Below are positions 35,626 through 43,889 of a stretch of DNA of 64,000 bases, piece after piece. Below the pieces are notes generated by a model. That model was given only the letters and a program-made list of their open reading frames with translations. It ran no database searches and was not told the origin of the DNA. The translations under genes were made by a program, and so were the position numbers. Each line of letters starts with the position of its first letter. The first letter of the stretch is position 1. Origin of the DNA: Balneolales bacterium ANBcel1 (lineage in GTDB: Bacteria > Bacteroidota > Rhodothermia > Balneolales > Natronogracilivirgulaceae); assembly GCA_029688905.1 (NCBI GenBank), contig JARULB010000002.1:186001-250000 (forward strand). Reading direction: 5' to 3'.

Positions 35626-36624
35626 TCACCCGATATAATACAATATGATGGCTATGACCGCAAAATTGAGAATCGCCAGCGGGAGCATCTTGGTCCAGCC
35701 CAGACGCATGAGCTGATTAAATTTAAACCGGGGAAGCGTCCATCGTACCCAGATAAAGACAAAGGCCCAGAACACCACCTTGATCAGAAAAACATGAATA
35801 TCAAGGATCGATTTTGCTACAACGCCCATTTCCGGCAGCCAGTATCCGGCGAAGGGGAGGTGGTAGCCGCCGAAGAAGAACGTCGTGATCAGCATGCTGG
35901 CGATCACGACATGCATATATTCCGCCAGGAAAAACGTACCGAACTTCATGGAACTGTACTCGGTGTGAAAACCGCCGACCAATTCCTGTTCCGCTTCCAC
36001 CAGGTCAAACGGAGCGCGGTTGGCTTCGGCGAACGCGGCTACGGTAAAAATGACAAATCCGATCGGGTTCAGGAAGATATTCCACCATGTTTCCTGCGAA
36101 GCGACAATATCCACAACACTCAGCGATCCGGCGAACAGGATTACCGAAGCCAGGGCCACCCCCATGGGCAGCTCGTAGCTGATCATCTGCGCCGCAGCTC
36201 GCAAGCCGCCCAGCAGCGAATATTTGCTGTTGGACGCCCATCCCGCCAACGTTACCCCATAGACGGAAAGCGACGCCACCGCAAGTAGGAACAGTACACC
36301 GACATTCAAATCCGTGATGTACACATGTTCGCTGAATGGTATGACGGCAACGGTAATAATGGCTGTGCTTACCGGGATCATCGGTGCCAGGGTGTACAGA
36401 AAACGGTTGGCCTGTGTCGGTACGATATCCTCTTTCAGAAAAAGCTTGATCACATCGGCAAAAGGCTGAAACAAGCCCAGCGGACCAACACGATTGGGGC
36501 CGTACCGGTTTTGGATGAATGCCGATACACGGCGTTCGGCATAAACGGCTACAGCCGCCGAAGGCATCAGAAACAGCAGGACTACTGCCAGCATGACCAG
36601 GGTAGAAAAAAGTAGAGGATCCAT
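35626..36624 (-). CDS. nuoH: NADH-quinone oxidoreductase subunit H
   Basis: 332 residues with about eight membrane helices; lies at the junction of the hydrophilic and membrane arms of complex I and forms part of the quinone channel. Recognisable parts: ERRVSAFIQNRYGPNRVGP near the N-terminus, AEANRAPFDLVEAEQELVGG in the middle, and WVRWTLPRFKFNQLMRLGW near the end. Starts directly after the nuoG stop. It is the last nuo gene here; nuoI-N do not follow. Confidence 0.95.
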   Translation of the reverse strand: MDPLLFSTLVMLAVVLLFLMPSAAVAVYAERRVSAFIQNRYGPNRVGPLGLFQPFADVIKLFLKEDIVPTQANRFLYTLAPMIPVSTAIITVAVIPFSEHVYITDLNVGVLFLLAVASLSVYGVTLAGWASNSKYSLLGGLRAAAQMISYELPMGVALASVILFAGSLSVVDIVASQETWWNIFLNPIGFVIFTVAAFAEANRAPFDLVEAEQELVGGFHTEYSSMKFGTFFLAEYMHVVIASMLITTFFFGGYHLPFAGYWLPEMGVVAKSILDIHVFLIKVVFWAFVFIWVRWTLPRFKFNQLMRLGWTKMLPLAILNFAVIAIILYYIG

Positions 36625-38367
36625 TTAGACCGTGTTAGCTTCGGTGATTTTTTTGATTTCGAGTTGTATCCCGTTTTCATCGTCCATGCGGTCGTAAGAT
36701 ACGCCCTCGAAAACAGGGATTCGGGTGGATATGGCTTCCATGATTTCTCTGGAGGTTTTCCAGCGTTCTGCCTGTTGGCTGGACGGGATCCGCGAGAAAA
36801 ACTCCCAGGCGGGAATACAGTCGACTCTGTTGTCGTCGGATACCCAGTTGTCGAATTTGGTGCCGTAATGGTCGAGCCTGGCCATGGACATTTCCAGGTT
36901 GAGTCGCCGGTTGGTGTAGAGCGTCTCCTTGGCAGGCACCGTTCGCTGTATACGGCCATCGACATTAACGTAAGAGGCGGCGTGCTCGGCGGCACAGGTG
37001 ACCGGAATCACCAGATTGGCACTGCGGGTGGTCTCGGAGTGGTTGGACGCCCAGATGATGGTGTAACTTTCCCCAAAAAGTTGCCCGGGAAGTCCGGTGC
37101 GGCCGAGGAGGTCATCCTCCAGAATGGCGATGATTTTGGGTTTTGTGGATTCAATTCGTTTGGCCAGACTTTTTTCGTCTTCTTCCTGAAAACCGAGTGC
37201 CCGTACCCCGTTGGAGTTGGGCGCATGATCATCCGAAATCAACAGATCGTCGCCGAAACCGGGTTCAACATGGGGGAGGAAAACAAAACTTTCGGCCCCT
37301 TTTTGTTCGAAAAAGCTTCTGAAAGCGAAATTGTCTTCCACGGAGGCATGGGCACTGCCGATTACCAGAATGTCGGAGCCCTTCACCTTGTCAAGTTCTT
37401 CGCCGAAGGTAAGTTCGGCATTATTCCAGGAGGTCTTTACCTGATCTCGGTCATCCAGCTTGAGGTGCGGCCTGGAGACCCTGTTTTCGTTGTATTTCTT
37501 ATAATCCAAACGGGCATAGTCTGGCATCCAGTGATCGTTGACCGCTTCGTTGAAACGGGGTGTGATACGGAGAACCAGATTGTCACGGGTCCAGAGATAG
37601 GTATTGCATCCCTTGCCGTTGGTCATATCGATACCCGGTGTCTGGTTCATCTCCCATACACGGGCCTTGAACCGGAAGTCTGCAGAGGTAAGCGCTCCGA
37701 CCGGGCAAATATCCACGGTGTTCAGGGAGTAGGGATCATCAAACGTCTCTCCATCGGCGGTCATCGGATAGTTTTTGTCACCGCGGGAGATGATGGTCAG
37801 TTGCCGTGATTTACTGATTTCGTCGGTAAAGCGCACACATCGGGTGCAGTTGATGCAGCGCTCCGCATCGAGAATAACCCTGGGCCCCAGCTGGATTGCC
37901 TTGGGCTTGTGCACTTTCTTGTGTTCAAACCGGCTGCCTTCGGGACCGTATTTGTAAGTCAGGATCTGAAGCGGGCACTCACCGGCCTGGTCACAAATAG
38001 GACAGTCCAGCGGGTGGTTGATCAGAATGAATTCCAGGTTATCAGCCTGAGCCTGTTTGACCAGATCGTCGGTTACGTGCGAATGTATGACCATACCGTC
38101 GGCCATATCCAGACTGCAGGCGGTCATCAGCTTCGGGAAAAAGCGGATTTTCCGGTTTCCATCTTCATCGGTTTCAAAGGTTCCCTTGTCCTTGTCGAAA
38201 ATCGGCATACCGGCTTTAACAATACACTGCCTGCAGTTGGCCGGTACCGACAGGGACGGGTGATAACAGAAGAAGGGAAGGTCCATCCCGTTATCGAGCA
38301 TGAACTGAAGCACCTTGCCCGGCTTTTCATACTCATATCGGATGTTGTCAATAAAAATTTCTGGCAT
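36625..38367 (-). CDS. nuoG: NADH-quinone oxidoreductase subunit G (short form)
   Basis: 580 residues, shorter than common NuoG proteins. N-terminal [2Fe-2S] ligands are C34, C45, C48 and probably C84 after an insertion; the His-ligated cluster uses H118, C122, C125, C131; the next [4Fe-4S] uses C171, C174, C177, C221. The later domain is reduced: the first part (MTNGKGCNTYLWTRDN) is kept and the rest of the molybdopterin-like domain is condensed. Carries electrons from NuoEF towards NuoI. An 88-bp gap separates it from nuoF, the largest in the operon. Confidence 0.92.
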   Translation of the reverse strand: MPEIFIDNIRYEYEKPGKVLQFMLDNGMDLPFFCYHPSLSVPANCRQCIVKAGMPIFDKDKGTFETDEDGNRKIRFFPKLMTACSLDMADGMVIHSHVTDDLVKQAQADNLEFILINHPLDCPICDQAGECPLQILTYKYGPEGSRFEHKKVHKPKAIQLGPRVILDAERCINCTRCVRFTDEISKSRQLTIISRGDKNYPMTADGETFDDPYSLNTVDICPVGALTSADFRFKARVWEMNQTPGIDMTNGKGCNTYLWTRDNLVLRITPRFNEAVNDHWMPDYARLDYKKYNENRVSRPHLKLDDRDQVKTSWNNAELTFGEELDKVKGSDILVIGSAHASVEDNFAFRSFFEQKGAESFVFLPHVEPGFGDDLLISDDHAPNSNGVRALGFQEEDEKSLAKRIESTKPKIIAILEDDLLGRTGLPGQLFGESYTIIWASNHSETTRSANLVIPVTCAAEHAASYVNVDGRIQRTVPAKETLYTNRRLNLEMSMARLDHYGTKFDNWVSDDNRVDCIPAWEFFSRIPSSQQAERWKTSREIMEAISTRIPVFEGVSYDRMDDENGIQLEIKKITEANTV

Positions 38368-38455
38368 AACTGATGTCTGGGTTTAGGACTGCATCCGTGA
38401 ATTGTGTCAGAGGCAGCCGCTGTCTTCCGGAAAAAGGACATTCAGGCCCGATGCT

Positions 38456-39745
38456 TCAGGCCATGGCATAAACGGTTTTCTTGCACTTCTGTTCGAATTC
38501 ATCCCTGAACCGCTCGATGGAATATCGGACCGGCCATGCGGCGGCATCTGCAAGGGCACAGATGGTTCGCCCCTCCATGCGGTTGCAAATGGCAAGCAGC
38601 AAGTCGAGGTCGCGCATTTCACCGTTGCCATCGCGAATTTTGAGCAGGGTTTTCTCAAGCCAGCCGGTGCCTTCGCGGCAGGGAGTACACTGGCCGCATG
38701 ACTCATGGTGGTAGAAATGCGAAATCCGCCAGATCACATCCACCATATCGGTATCCTCATCAAGAACCACCATTCCGGCGGTTCCCATCATGGAACCCAC
38801 TTCGCGAAGGGAGTCGGAGTCCATGGTGACCCCTTCAAGCATATCTGCACGCAACGGCGGGGTTGACGAACCTCCCGGGATCAACGCCTTGAGTTTTTTG
38901 CCGCCGCGCACACCTCCGGCCACTTCATTGATCAGCGTCATAACACTCATACCCGCGGGATACTCGTAAACTCCGGGACGATTTACATGACCGGATATAC
39001 CGTATAAAACAGGTCCAGGGTGCGAATCCGGACCAAAGCTCTTGTACCACTCGGCGCCGTTATTAATGACCAGCGGCACATTGGCCAGCGTTTCGATATT
39101 ATTGATGGTGGTAGGACGGCCCCAGAGTCCACGCTGAGCCGGGAACGGCGGTTTGACCCTCGGGTAGCCGCGCTTTCCTTCCAGCGATTCCATCAGTGAC
39201 GATTCCTCTCCGCATATATAGGCCCCGGCCCCCATGTGCGTGTACATTTCCACACTGAAGTCCGAGCCCTTGATATTTTTCCCCAGGTATCCTTTTTCGT
39301 AGGCCTGGTCAATGGCCCGCTGAAGCATCTTCACAAACGGGCGATATTCACCTCGGATGTATACATAAATGGCATCCACGTGCATCGCATAAGCGGCGAT
39401 TATGGCACCTTCAATAAACAGATGGGGATTGAATTCGAACAGCTTGCGGTCTTTGAACGTACCGGGTTCCGATTCATCGCCGTTGCAGGCAAGATAGCGC
39501 GGTTTTCCGTCAGGCTCCGGCATAAAAGACCATTTCAGGCCCGCATTGAAACCGGCTCCGCCTCTGCCGCGGATGTTGGCCGCCTTGACTTCATCGGTAA
39601 CCCGTCCGGGGCTCCATGTATCGGAATCCTTCAGTACGGTATTCAGTGCCTTGTAACCCCCGTTTTTTTCGTACACGGATATTTCGTGCAGGTCTTTGAT
39701 TGCGGGCAGGAGGACAGGTTGATATGATTTCCAGTCGTTGACCAT
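38456..39745 (-). CDS. nuoF: NADH-quinone oxidoreductase subunit F
   Basis: 429 residues. Binds NADH and FMN and holds the N3 cluster. RGRGGAGFNAGLKWSF is the glycine-rich nucleotide site, YICGEESSLMESLEGKRGYPR the FMN region, and ESCGQCTPCREGTGW plus a C-terminal Cys (NRMEGRTICALADAAAW) supplies the [4Fe-4S] ligands. Works with NuoE and NuoG as the NADH-dehydrogenase module. Starts 1 bp after the nuoE stop. Confidence 0.95.
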   Translation of the reverse strand: MVNDWKSYQPVLLPAIKDLHEISVYEKNGGYKALNTVLKDSDTWSPGRVTDEVKAANIRGRGGAGFNAGLKWSFMPEPDGKPRYLACNGDESEPGTFKDRKLFEFNPHLFIEGAIIAAYAMHVDAIYVYIRGEYRPFVKMLQRAIDQAYEKGYLGKNIKGSDFSVEMYTHMGAGAYICGEESSLMESLEGKRGYPRVKPPFPAQRGLWGRPTTINNIETLANVPLVINNGAEWYKSFGPDSHPGPVLYGISGHVNRPGVYEYPAGMSVMTLINEVAGGVRGGKKLKALIPGGSSTPPLRADMLEGVTMDSDSLREVGSMMGTAGMVVLDEDTDMVDVIWRISHFYHHESCGQCTPCREGTGWLEKTLLKIRDGNGEMRDLDLLLAICNRMEGRTICALADAAAWPVRYSIERFRDEFEQKCKKTVYAMA

Positions 39746-39746
39746 C

Positions 39747-40292
39747 TTACTTATCGGATCCGTTTACGTGTTGAGGCATTTTGTTGGATTCAAACCGGGG
39801 TTGCTGGTCGTTATTCAGCTCTTCGATCAGTTTGTCCAGTTTTTCACGGGTCAGGTGATTGACGTACTTGTCGTTGGTAACCTGAAGCATGGGAGCATAC
39901 CCGCAGGCACCGAGACACTCCACCGACTGGATGGAAAACTTTCCGTCGGCGGTGGTCTCACCGGCTTTTATTCCCAGCTTTTCCTCAAGGTAGTGCAGCA
40001 TGTCATATCCGCCGCAAACCTGGCAGCTCAGGCAGGTACACACATCCAGCACGTGCTTGCCCATGGGTTTTTCGTAGAATTGGGTATAGAAGGTCACAAC
40101 CCCGTGAATATGCGCTTCCGGGATGTCCAGCGTCCGTGCCACCAGCTCCTGAACATCAGGATCGGTATGGCCAAACTTGTCCTGGGCATACCATAGAACG
40201 GGCAGTACGGCTGCCTGCTTCTCCGGATATTTGGCGATTAATTTTCGGATCTCACCAAGATCCTTATCATCGAATGTATAAGTATCTGCCAT
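39747..40292 (-). CDS. nuoE: NADH-quinone oxidoreductase subunit E
   Basis: 181 residues, thioredoxin-like fold with a [2Fe-2S] cluster: VCTCLSCQVCGG supplies the first Cys pair (C-x4-C) and CLGACGYAP the second (C-x3-C). HIHGVVTFYTQF lies just before the cluster, as in the family. The C-terminal tail (about 145-181) is charged and not conserved. Ends 1 bp before nuoF and starts 2 bp after nuoD. Confidence 0.94.
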   Translation of the reverse strand: MADTYTFDDKDLGEIRKLIAKYPEKQAAVLPVLWYAQDKFGHTDPDVQELVARTLDIPEAHIHGVVTFYTQFYEKPMGKHVLDVCTCLSCQVCGGYDMLHYLEEKLGIKAGETTADGKFSIQSVECLGACGYAPMLQVTNDKYVNHLTREKLDKLIEELNNDQQPRFESNKMPQHVNGSDK

Positions 40293-40294
40293 AA

Positions 40295-41581
40295 TTACTT
40301 GTCTGAATCTCCCATAACCGGATCCATGCCACCGATAATAACTACCGTGTCGGCGACCATTTCCCCGTCGAGTATGGTTTCGAGTCCCTGTAGATTACTG
40401 AATGAGGGTGAATTGATTTTCAACCGCCAGGGATGTCCGGTTCCGTCGCTTTGAATGTAAAAGCCCAGTTCGCCCTTGGGTGCCTCAATCGCGTGATACG
40501 CCTCTGCGCCGGCCGGCGGACACACTCCGGTGTCGGTCATCATGAAATCGTGAATCAGTCCTTCCATGGAGTAATACACTTCGTCTTTGGACGGATAGGA
40601 TTTTTTCGCGTCATCGACACGGATCGGCCCCTTTGTGGGCATTTTTTTAAAGCACTGCTCAATGATGCGGATTGATTCCGACATCTCTTCCATACGGCAG
40701 TAGTAGCGGGCCAGGTTATCTCCTTCGGTGCGTGTGGGTACTTCAAAATCGATCTGATCGTAATGCAGGTACGGATCGAATTTGCGGATGTCATATGCAA
40801 TTCCCGTTGCCCTTAATGCGGGCCCGGTTAAACCGGCAGCAATGGCTTCTTCATGGCCGATAGCGCCGACGTCCGCATTCCGATCCACGAAGATGCGGTT
40901 GCGGTCCAGCAGTTTGTGCCAGCCTTTCAATTCATCGGGGAACTCACGAACGAATTTTTTGATCTTTTCAACGGCAACGGGAGTCAAATCGTTATTGACC
41001 CCTCCGATGCGCGAATGCGATACGGTAAACCGGTGGCCGGCTACTTCATCAAATATGTCATAAATTTTTTCTCGCTCCCGGAACGTCCAGATGAAAAAAG
41101 AGACCGCACCCGCATCCATAACCATGGTTCCCAGCCACAAAAGGTGTGAGGAGATGCGAGCCAATTCATTGCATATCATGCGAATATAATTTGCCTTCTC
41201 AGGGCTTTCGATATTCGCGATTCGTTCTACTGCCAGGCATAACGCCACATTGTTGCTGTAGGGGGAGAGGTAATCCATGCGATCGGTGTAGGGCATGAAT
41301 TCCTGGTAGGTTTTGTTTTCTGCCATCTTTTCGATGCCGCGATGGAGATACCCGGTATCCAGGCGGCACTTTGTGATGGCCTCTCCGTCCAGTTCCATCA
41401 AAACCCTGAGAACCCCGTGTGTGGCGGGGTGCTGCGGACCCATATTGAGGGTCATTCGCGTAGAGAGGGGATCGGATTGATCCACTTCAACCGTCGCGTG
41501 TTTGTCTTCGAGGCTTTTATAGATGGCTTCCTGGTGTTCCGGAAAAAACGTCGGCCTCTTTTTTGAAGTAATTGGATCCAT
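40295..41581 (-). CDS. nuoD: NADH-quinone oxidoreductase subunit D
   Basis: 428 residues, the 49-kDa-type subunit that forms the quinone pocket with NuoB. Motifs: MTLNMGPQHPATHGVLR (quinone-contacting His and Tyr loop), GYLHRGIEKMAENKTYQ, PYTDRMDYLSP and the C-terminal SFSNLQGLETILDG. The first 45 residues are not conserved. 14 bp separate it from nuoC. Confidence 0.95.
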   Translation of the reverse strand: MDPITSKKRPTFFPEHQEAIYKSLEDKHATVEVDQSDPLSTRMTLNMGPQHPATHGVLRVLMELDGEAITKCRLDTGYLHRGIEKMAENKTYQEFMPYTDRMDYLSPYSNNVALCLAVERIANIESPEKANYIRMICNELARISSHLLWLGTMVMDAGAVSFFIWTFREREKIYDIFDEVAGHRFTVSHSRIGGVNNDLTPVAVEKIKKFVREFPDELKGWHKLLDRNRIFVDRNADVGAIGHEEAIAAGLTGPALRATGIAYDIRKFDPYLHYDQIDFEVPTRTEGDNLARYYCRMEEMSESIRIIEQCFKKMPTKGPIRVDDAKKSYPSKDEVYYSMEGLIHDFMMTDTGVCPPAGAEAYHAIEAPKGELGFYIQSDGTGHPWRLKINSPSFSNLQGLETILDGEMVADTVVIIGGMDPVMGDSDK

Positions 41582-41595
41582 AGGGTAAAGCGGTG

Positions 41596-42099
41596 TCAGT
41601 CGTGGTCAGGAGTAGAGCTTGGGAGTTCAATTGAGCCCGGAACACCGAGCAGCGGGAATTCCTTGCGAAGCGGGAAATACTTGAAGTCCTCCGGCAGGAA
41701 AATTCTTCTAAGGTCCGGGTGGCCATCGAACCTGATGCCGAACATGTCGTACACTTCCCGTTCGTTCCAGTTGGCGCTATTCCAGAGATCGGTCACGGTC
41801 GGCAACACGGGATTTTCTTCGTCAACATACACTTTCAGGAAAAAGCGTTGTTGTTCGCGGAGCGATATCAGATGGTAGATGACTTCAAAGCGGTCTTCCG
41901 AGGTAAAGCGGTCGGTCGCAAATACATCATTCAGATAGCTGAAATGGAGTTCTTCCTTGAAAAAACGGCAGGTGTCGTGCAGGACTTCCTGGTTTATTCG
42001 AAGAAGCGGGTAGGCATACTCCTCGTAGACCAGGTGCAGATCATTGCCCAGCCTGTCCCGGACTTTTTGTAGTATGGCTTCTTTGATAGTTGCATCCAT
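41596..42099 (-). CDS. nuoC: NADH-quinone oxidoreductase subunit C
   Basis: 167 residues, 30-kDa-type subunit of the peripheral arm. The conserved segment is ERFEVIYHLISL-type followed by VTDLWNSANWNEREVYDMFGIRFDGHPDLRR in consecutive parts and FPLRKEFPLLG. It is a separate protein here, not fused to NuoD as in enterobacteria. 11 bp after nuoB. Confidence 0.92.
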   Translation of the reverse strand: MDATIKEAILQKVRDRLGNDLHLVYEEYAYPLLRINQEVLHDTCRFFKEELHFSYLNDVFATDRFTSEDRFEVIYHLISLREQQRFFLKVYVDEENPVLPTVTDLWNSANWNEREVYDMFGIRFDGHPDLRRIFLPEDFKYFPLRKEFPLLGVPGSIELPSSTPDHD

Positions 42100-42110
42100 G
42101 GGAAAACGGG

Positions 42111-42593
42111 TTAACTGTCGAGCTTGAGGGACTGTTCTTCCTTGATTTTATCCTGAATCTTCATGATGGCGTTGATGACCGACTCGGGCCGCGGAGGACA
42201 TCCGGAAATATAGGCATCAACCGGCAGGAAATTATCCACTCCCTGAACCACACCGTAGCACCGGTGCATCCCACCGGTGGAAGCACACGCGCCCATGGCG
42301 ATACACCACTTGGGGTCGGGCATCTGGTCCCAGACTCTTCGAATGGCATGCGACATCTTGTAGGTACACCAGCCGGCGACGATCATTACGTCACTTTGGC
42401 GGGGTGAAAAGCGAAAAACTTCCGATCCAAAACGAGCGGCATCATATTTAGGGCCGGCAAAGGCCATCATCTCTATCGCGCAGCAGGCCAGACCCATGGG
42501 CATGGGCCACACAGCGTTGGAACGGCCCCATTTGGTCAGCGCATCGATAGTTGTGGTGAAGAAGCCTTCACCCATCACTCGATCTAAACTCAT
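42111..42593 (-). CDS. nuoB: NADH-quinone oxidoreductase subunit B
   Basis: 160 residues. Holds the terminal N2 [4Fe-4S] cluster that reduces quinone: the tandem cysteines in [11 protein letters not shown], then the Cys in [11 protein letters not shown] and in ISGCPPRPE. The N-terminus ([18 protein letters not shown]) is typical. 11 bp after nuoA. Confidence 0.95.
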   Translation of the reverse strand: MSLDRVMGEGFFTTTIDALTKWGRSNAVWPMPMGLACCAIEMMAFAGPKYDAARFGSEVFRFSPRQSDVMIVAGWCTYKMSHAIRRVWDQMPDPKWCIAMGACASTGGMHRCYGVVQGVDNFLPVDAYISGCPPRPESVINAIMKIQDKIKEEQSLKLDS

Positions 42594-42604
42594 ATTCGGT
42601 TGAT

Positions 42605-42991
42605 TTAAACTTGGTTTTTTACAGCGGAATGTTCCGTATCCCAGTTAAAGGAGCCCTTTTTAAAGGTGTATATCAGTCCAAGGAATAAAATGAATATAAA
42701 TAGCATCATGGCCCACAGTGTTCCGGGACCAAATTCCTGAAACCGAACCGCCCATGGATAAATAAACACCACTTCAAGGTCAAACACGATAAACTCCATG
42801 GCAATGATGTAGAAACTCACGGAGTACCGGTCTCTTGCATGTCCGATGGGATCCATTCCGCTTTCGTATGCGCCCAGTTTGTTTTGGGCGGGCCTGTTCG
42901 GTCCGAGCAGGCTGGACAGAACGATAAATGCAACGGCCAGTACGATGGCCAGTGCAATCAGCAATAAAACAGGTATGTATTCTTCAAGCAT
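42605..42991 (-). CDS. nuoA: NADH-quinone oxidoreductase subunit A
   Basis: 128 residues from ATG 42991, three membrane helices, with the loop [25 protein letters not shown] and [13 protein letters not shown] in order, both diagnostic. The frame is open upstream to a TTG at 43054, but that TTG coincides with the predicted -33 box, so the ATG is the better start. First gene of the nuoABCDEFGH operon. Confidence 0.93.
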   Translation of the reverse strand: MLEEYIPVLLLIALAIVLAVAFIVLSSLLGPNRPAQNKLGAYESGMDPIGHARDRYSVSFYIIAMEFIVFDLEVVFIYPWAVRFQEFGPGTLWAMMLFIFILFLGLIYTFKKGSFNWDTEHSAVKNQV

Positions 42992-43023
42992 TACAAAATT
43001 GGGATAAGGCCGGGATTCGGCAC

Positions 43024-43054
43024 TAAAATTACTTCCGATATGGGCTAATGTCAA
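43024..43054 (-). promoter_or_regulatory. Candidate promoter of the nuo operon
   Basis: Minus strand: TTG (43054-43052), 20 nt, TAATTTTA (43031-43024), differing from TAnnTTTG only at the last base. Predicted start near 43018, about 27 nt before the nuoA ATG. Confidence 0.5.
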
Positions 43055-43092
43055 TCACAAGAGCATATCCAGCTCCATGTTTTTCCGAAAGA

Positions 43093-43108
43093 ACAGGCAT
43101 CTGCCTGT
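43093..43108. promoter_or_regulatory. Dyad upstream of the nuo promoter
   Basis: ACAGGCA-TC-TGCCTGT, 7-bp arms. It lies about 40 bp upstream of the nuo -33 box (near -80), a position usual for an activator site, and about 180 bp before the divergent nuclease gene. Confidence 0.4.
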
Positions 43109-43272
43109 AACCGTTATAAATGAATGGCCGTGTCGTCTTTGGTGTTTAAGAGTGCGGAAAATTTGGTTACATTTAGAAGAGATATAAGAACATTTTTTGT
43201 TATATGCGTTACAGTGGTGCTCCGGCAGCGCGAAATCACTGAACGTATTCATTTTTAAATCGTCTTGCGGTT

Positions 43273-43884
43273 TTGAACAGGATTCAGATGGACATATTGG
43301 GGCTTTCCACAAGTCCCAGCAGCGGTGGCGCATATGCGCTTATTCTTAATGAAGCGGATGGAAAGAGAAGGCTACCGATAATCATCGGTACATTCGAGGC
43401 ACAGGCCATCGCCCTGGAACTTGAAAACATCAAGCCGCCCAGGCCGATGACGCATGACCTGATGCGCAATATCATCCAGAGCTTCGACACCCAGGTCAAG
43501 GAAATATTTATCAACGACCTCAAGGAGGGTACGTTTTACGCACAGATCATCTACGATTCCAACGGGAACGAGGTGGCGCAAGACTCCCGTCCCAGTGATG
43601 CGATCGCCCTTGCTATCCGGTTCAATGCCCCGATTTATGTCTCTGATCAGATCATCGAGGAAGCCGGGATCGAATCGGATCCTCAAACCGAGGGTTTCGA
43701 GGAGGCCGAAGAACCTTTTCAGGAAAGCAAAGAGCCTCCAACACCGGAAGAAGAACCCCCTTCCACAGTCAGCAAGGAGGGACGCATCAAGGTGCTGGAA
43801 AAGAAACTGACCACGGCCATTGCCGAAGAAGATTATGAAAAGGCGGCAAAACTCAGAGACGAAATAAACCGCCTCAAAGACTGA
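43273..43884 (+). CDS. Bifunctional nuclease (DUF151) with UvrB/C motif
   Basis: 203 residues. The BFN/DUF151 domain (about 1-140) shows ILGLSTSPSSGGAYALILNE, LPIIIGTFEAQAIALELE, PRPMTHDLM and SRPSDAIALAIRFNAPIYV; family members have been reported to cleave DNA and RNA. After an acidic, proline-rich linker (about 140-165), the last 35 residues form a UvrB/UvrC-interaction motif (KLTTAIAEEDYEKAAKLRDEI in part). The start is TTG 43273, which restores the usual first strand; ATG 43288 is five codons in. bshC starts 5 bp later. Confidence 0.85.
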   Translation: MNRIQMDILGLSTSPSSGGAYALILNEADGKRRLPIIIGTFEAQAIALELENIKPPRPMTHDLMRNIIQSFDTQVKEIFINDLKEGTFYAQIIYDSNGNEVAQDSRPSDAIALAIRFNAPIYVSDQIIEEAGIESDPQTEGFEEAEEPFQESKEPPTPEEEPPSTVSKEGRIKVLEKKLTTAIAEEDYEKAAKLRDEINRLKD

Positions 43885-43889
43885 ATCCC

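Noticed and set aside
36664-37809. 381-codon frame antisense to nuoG
   Set aside because: The opposite strand encodes NuoG with all cluster ligands; the antisense translation has no pattern.
42992-43054. TTG start at 43054 for nuoA
   Set aside because: The TTG is the predicted -33 element, and family similarity begins after ATG 42991.
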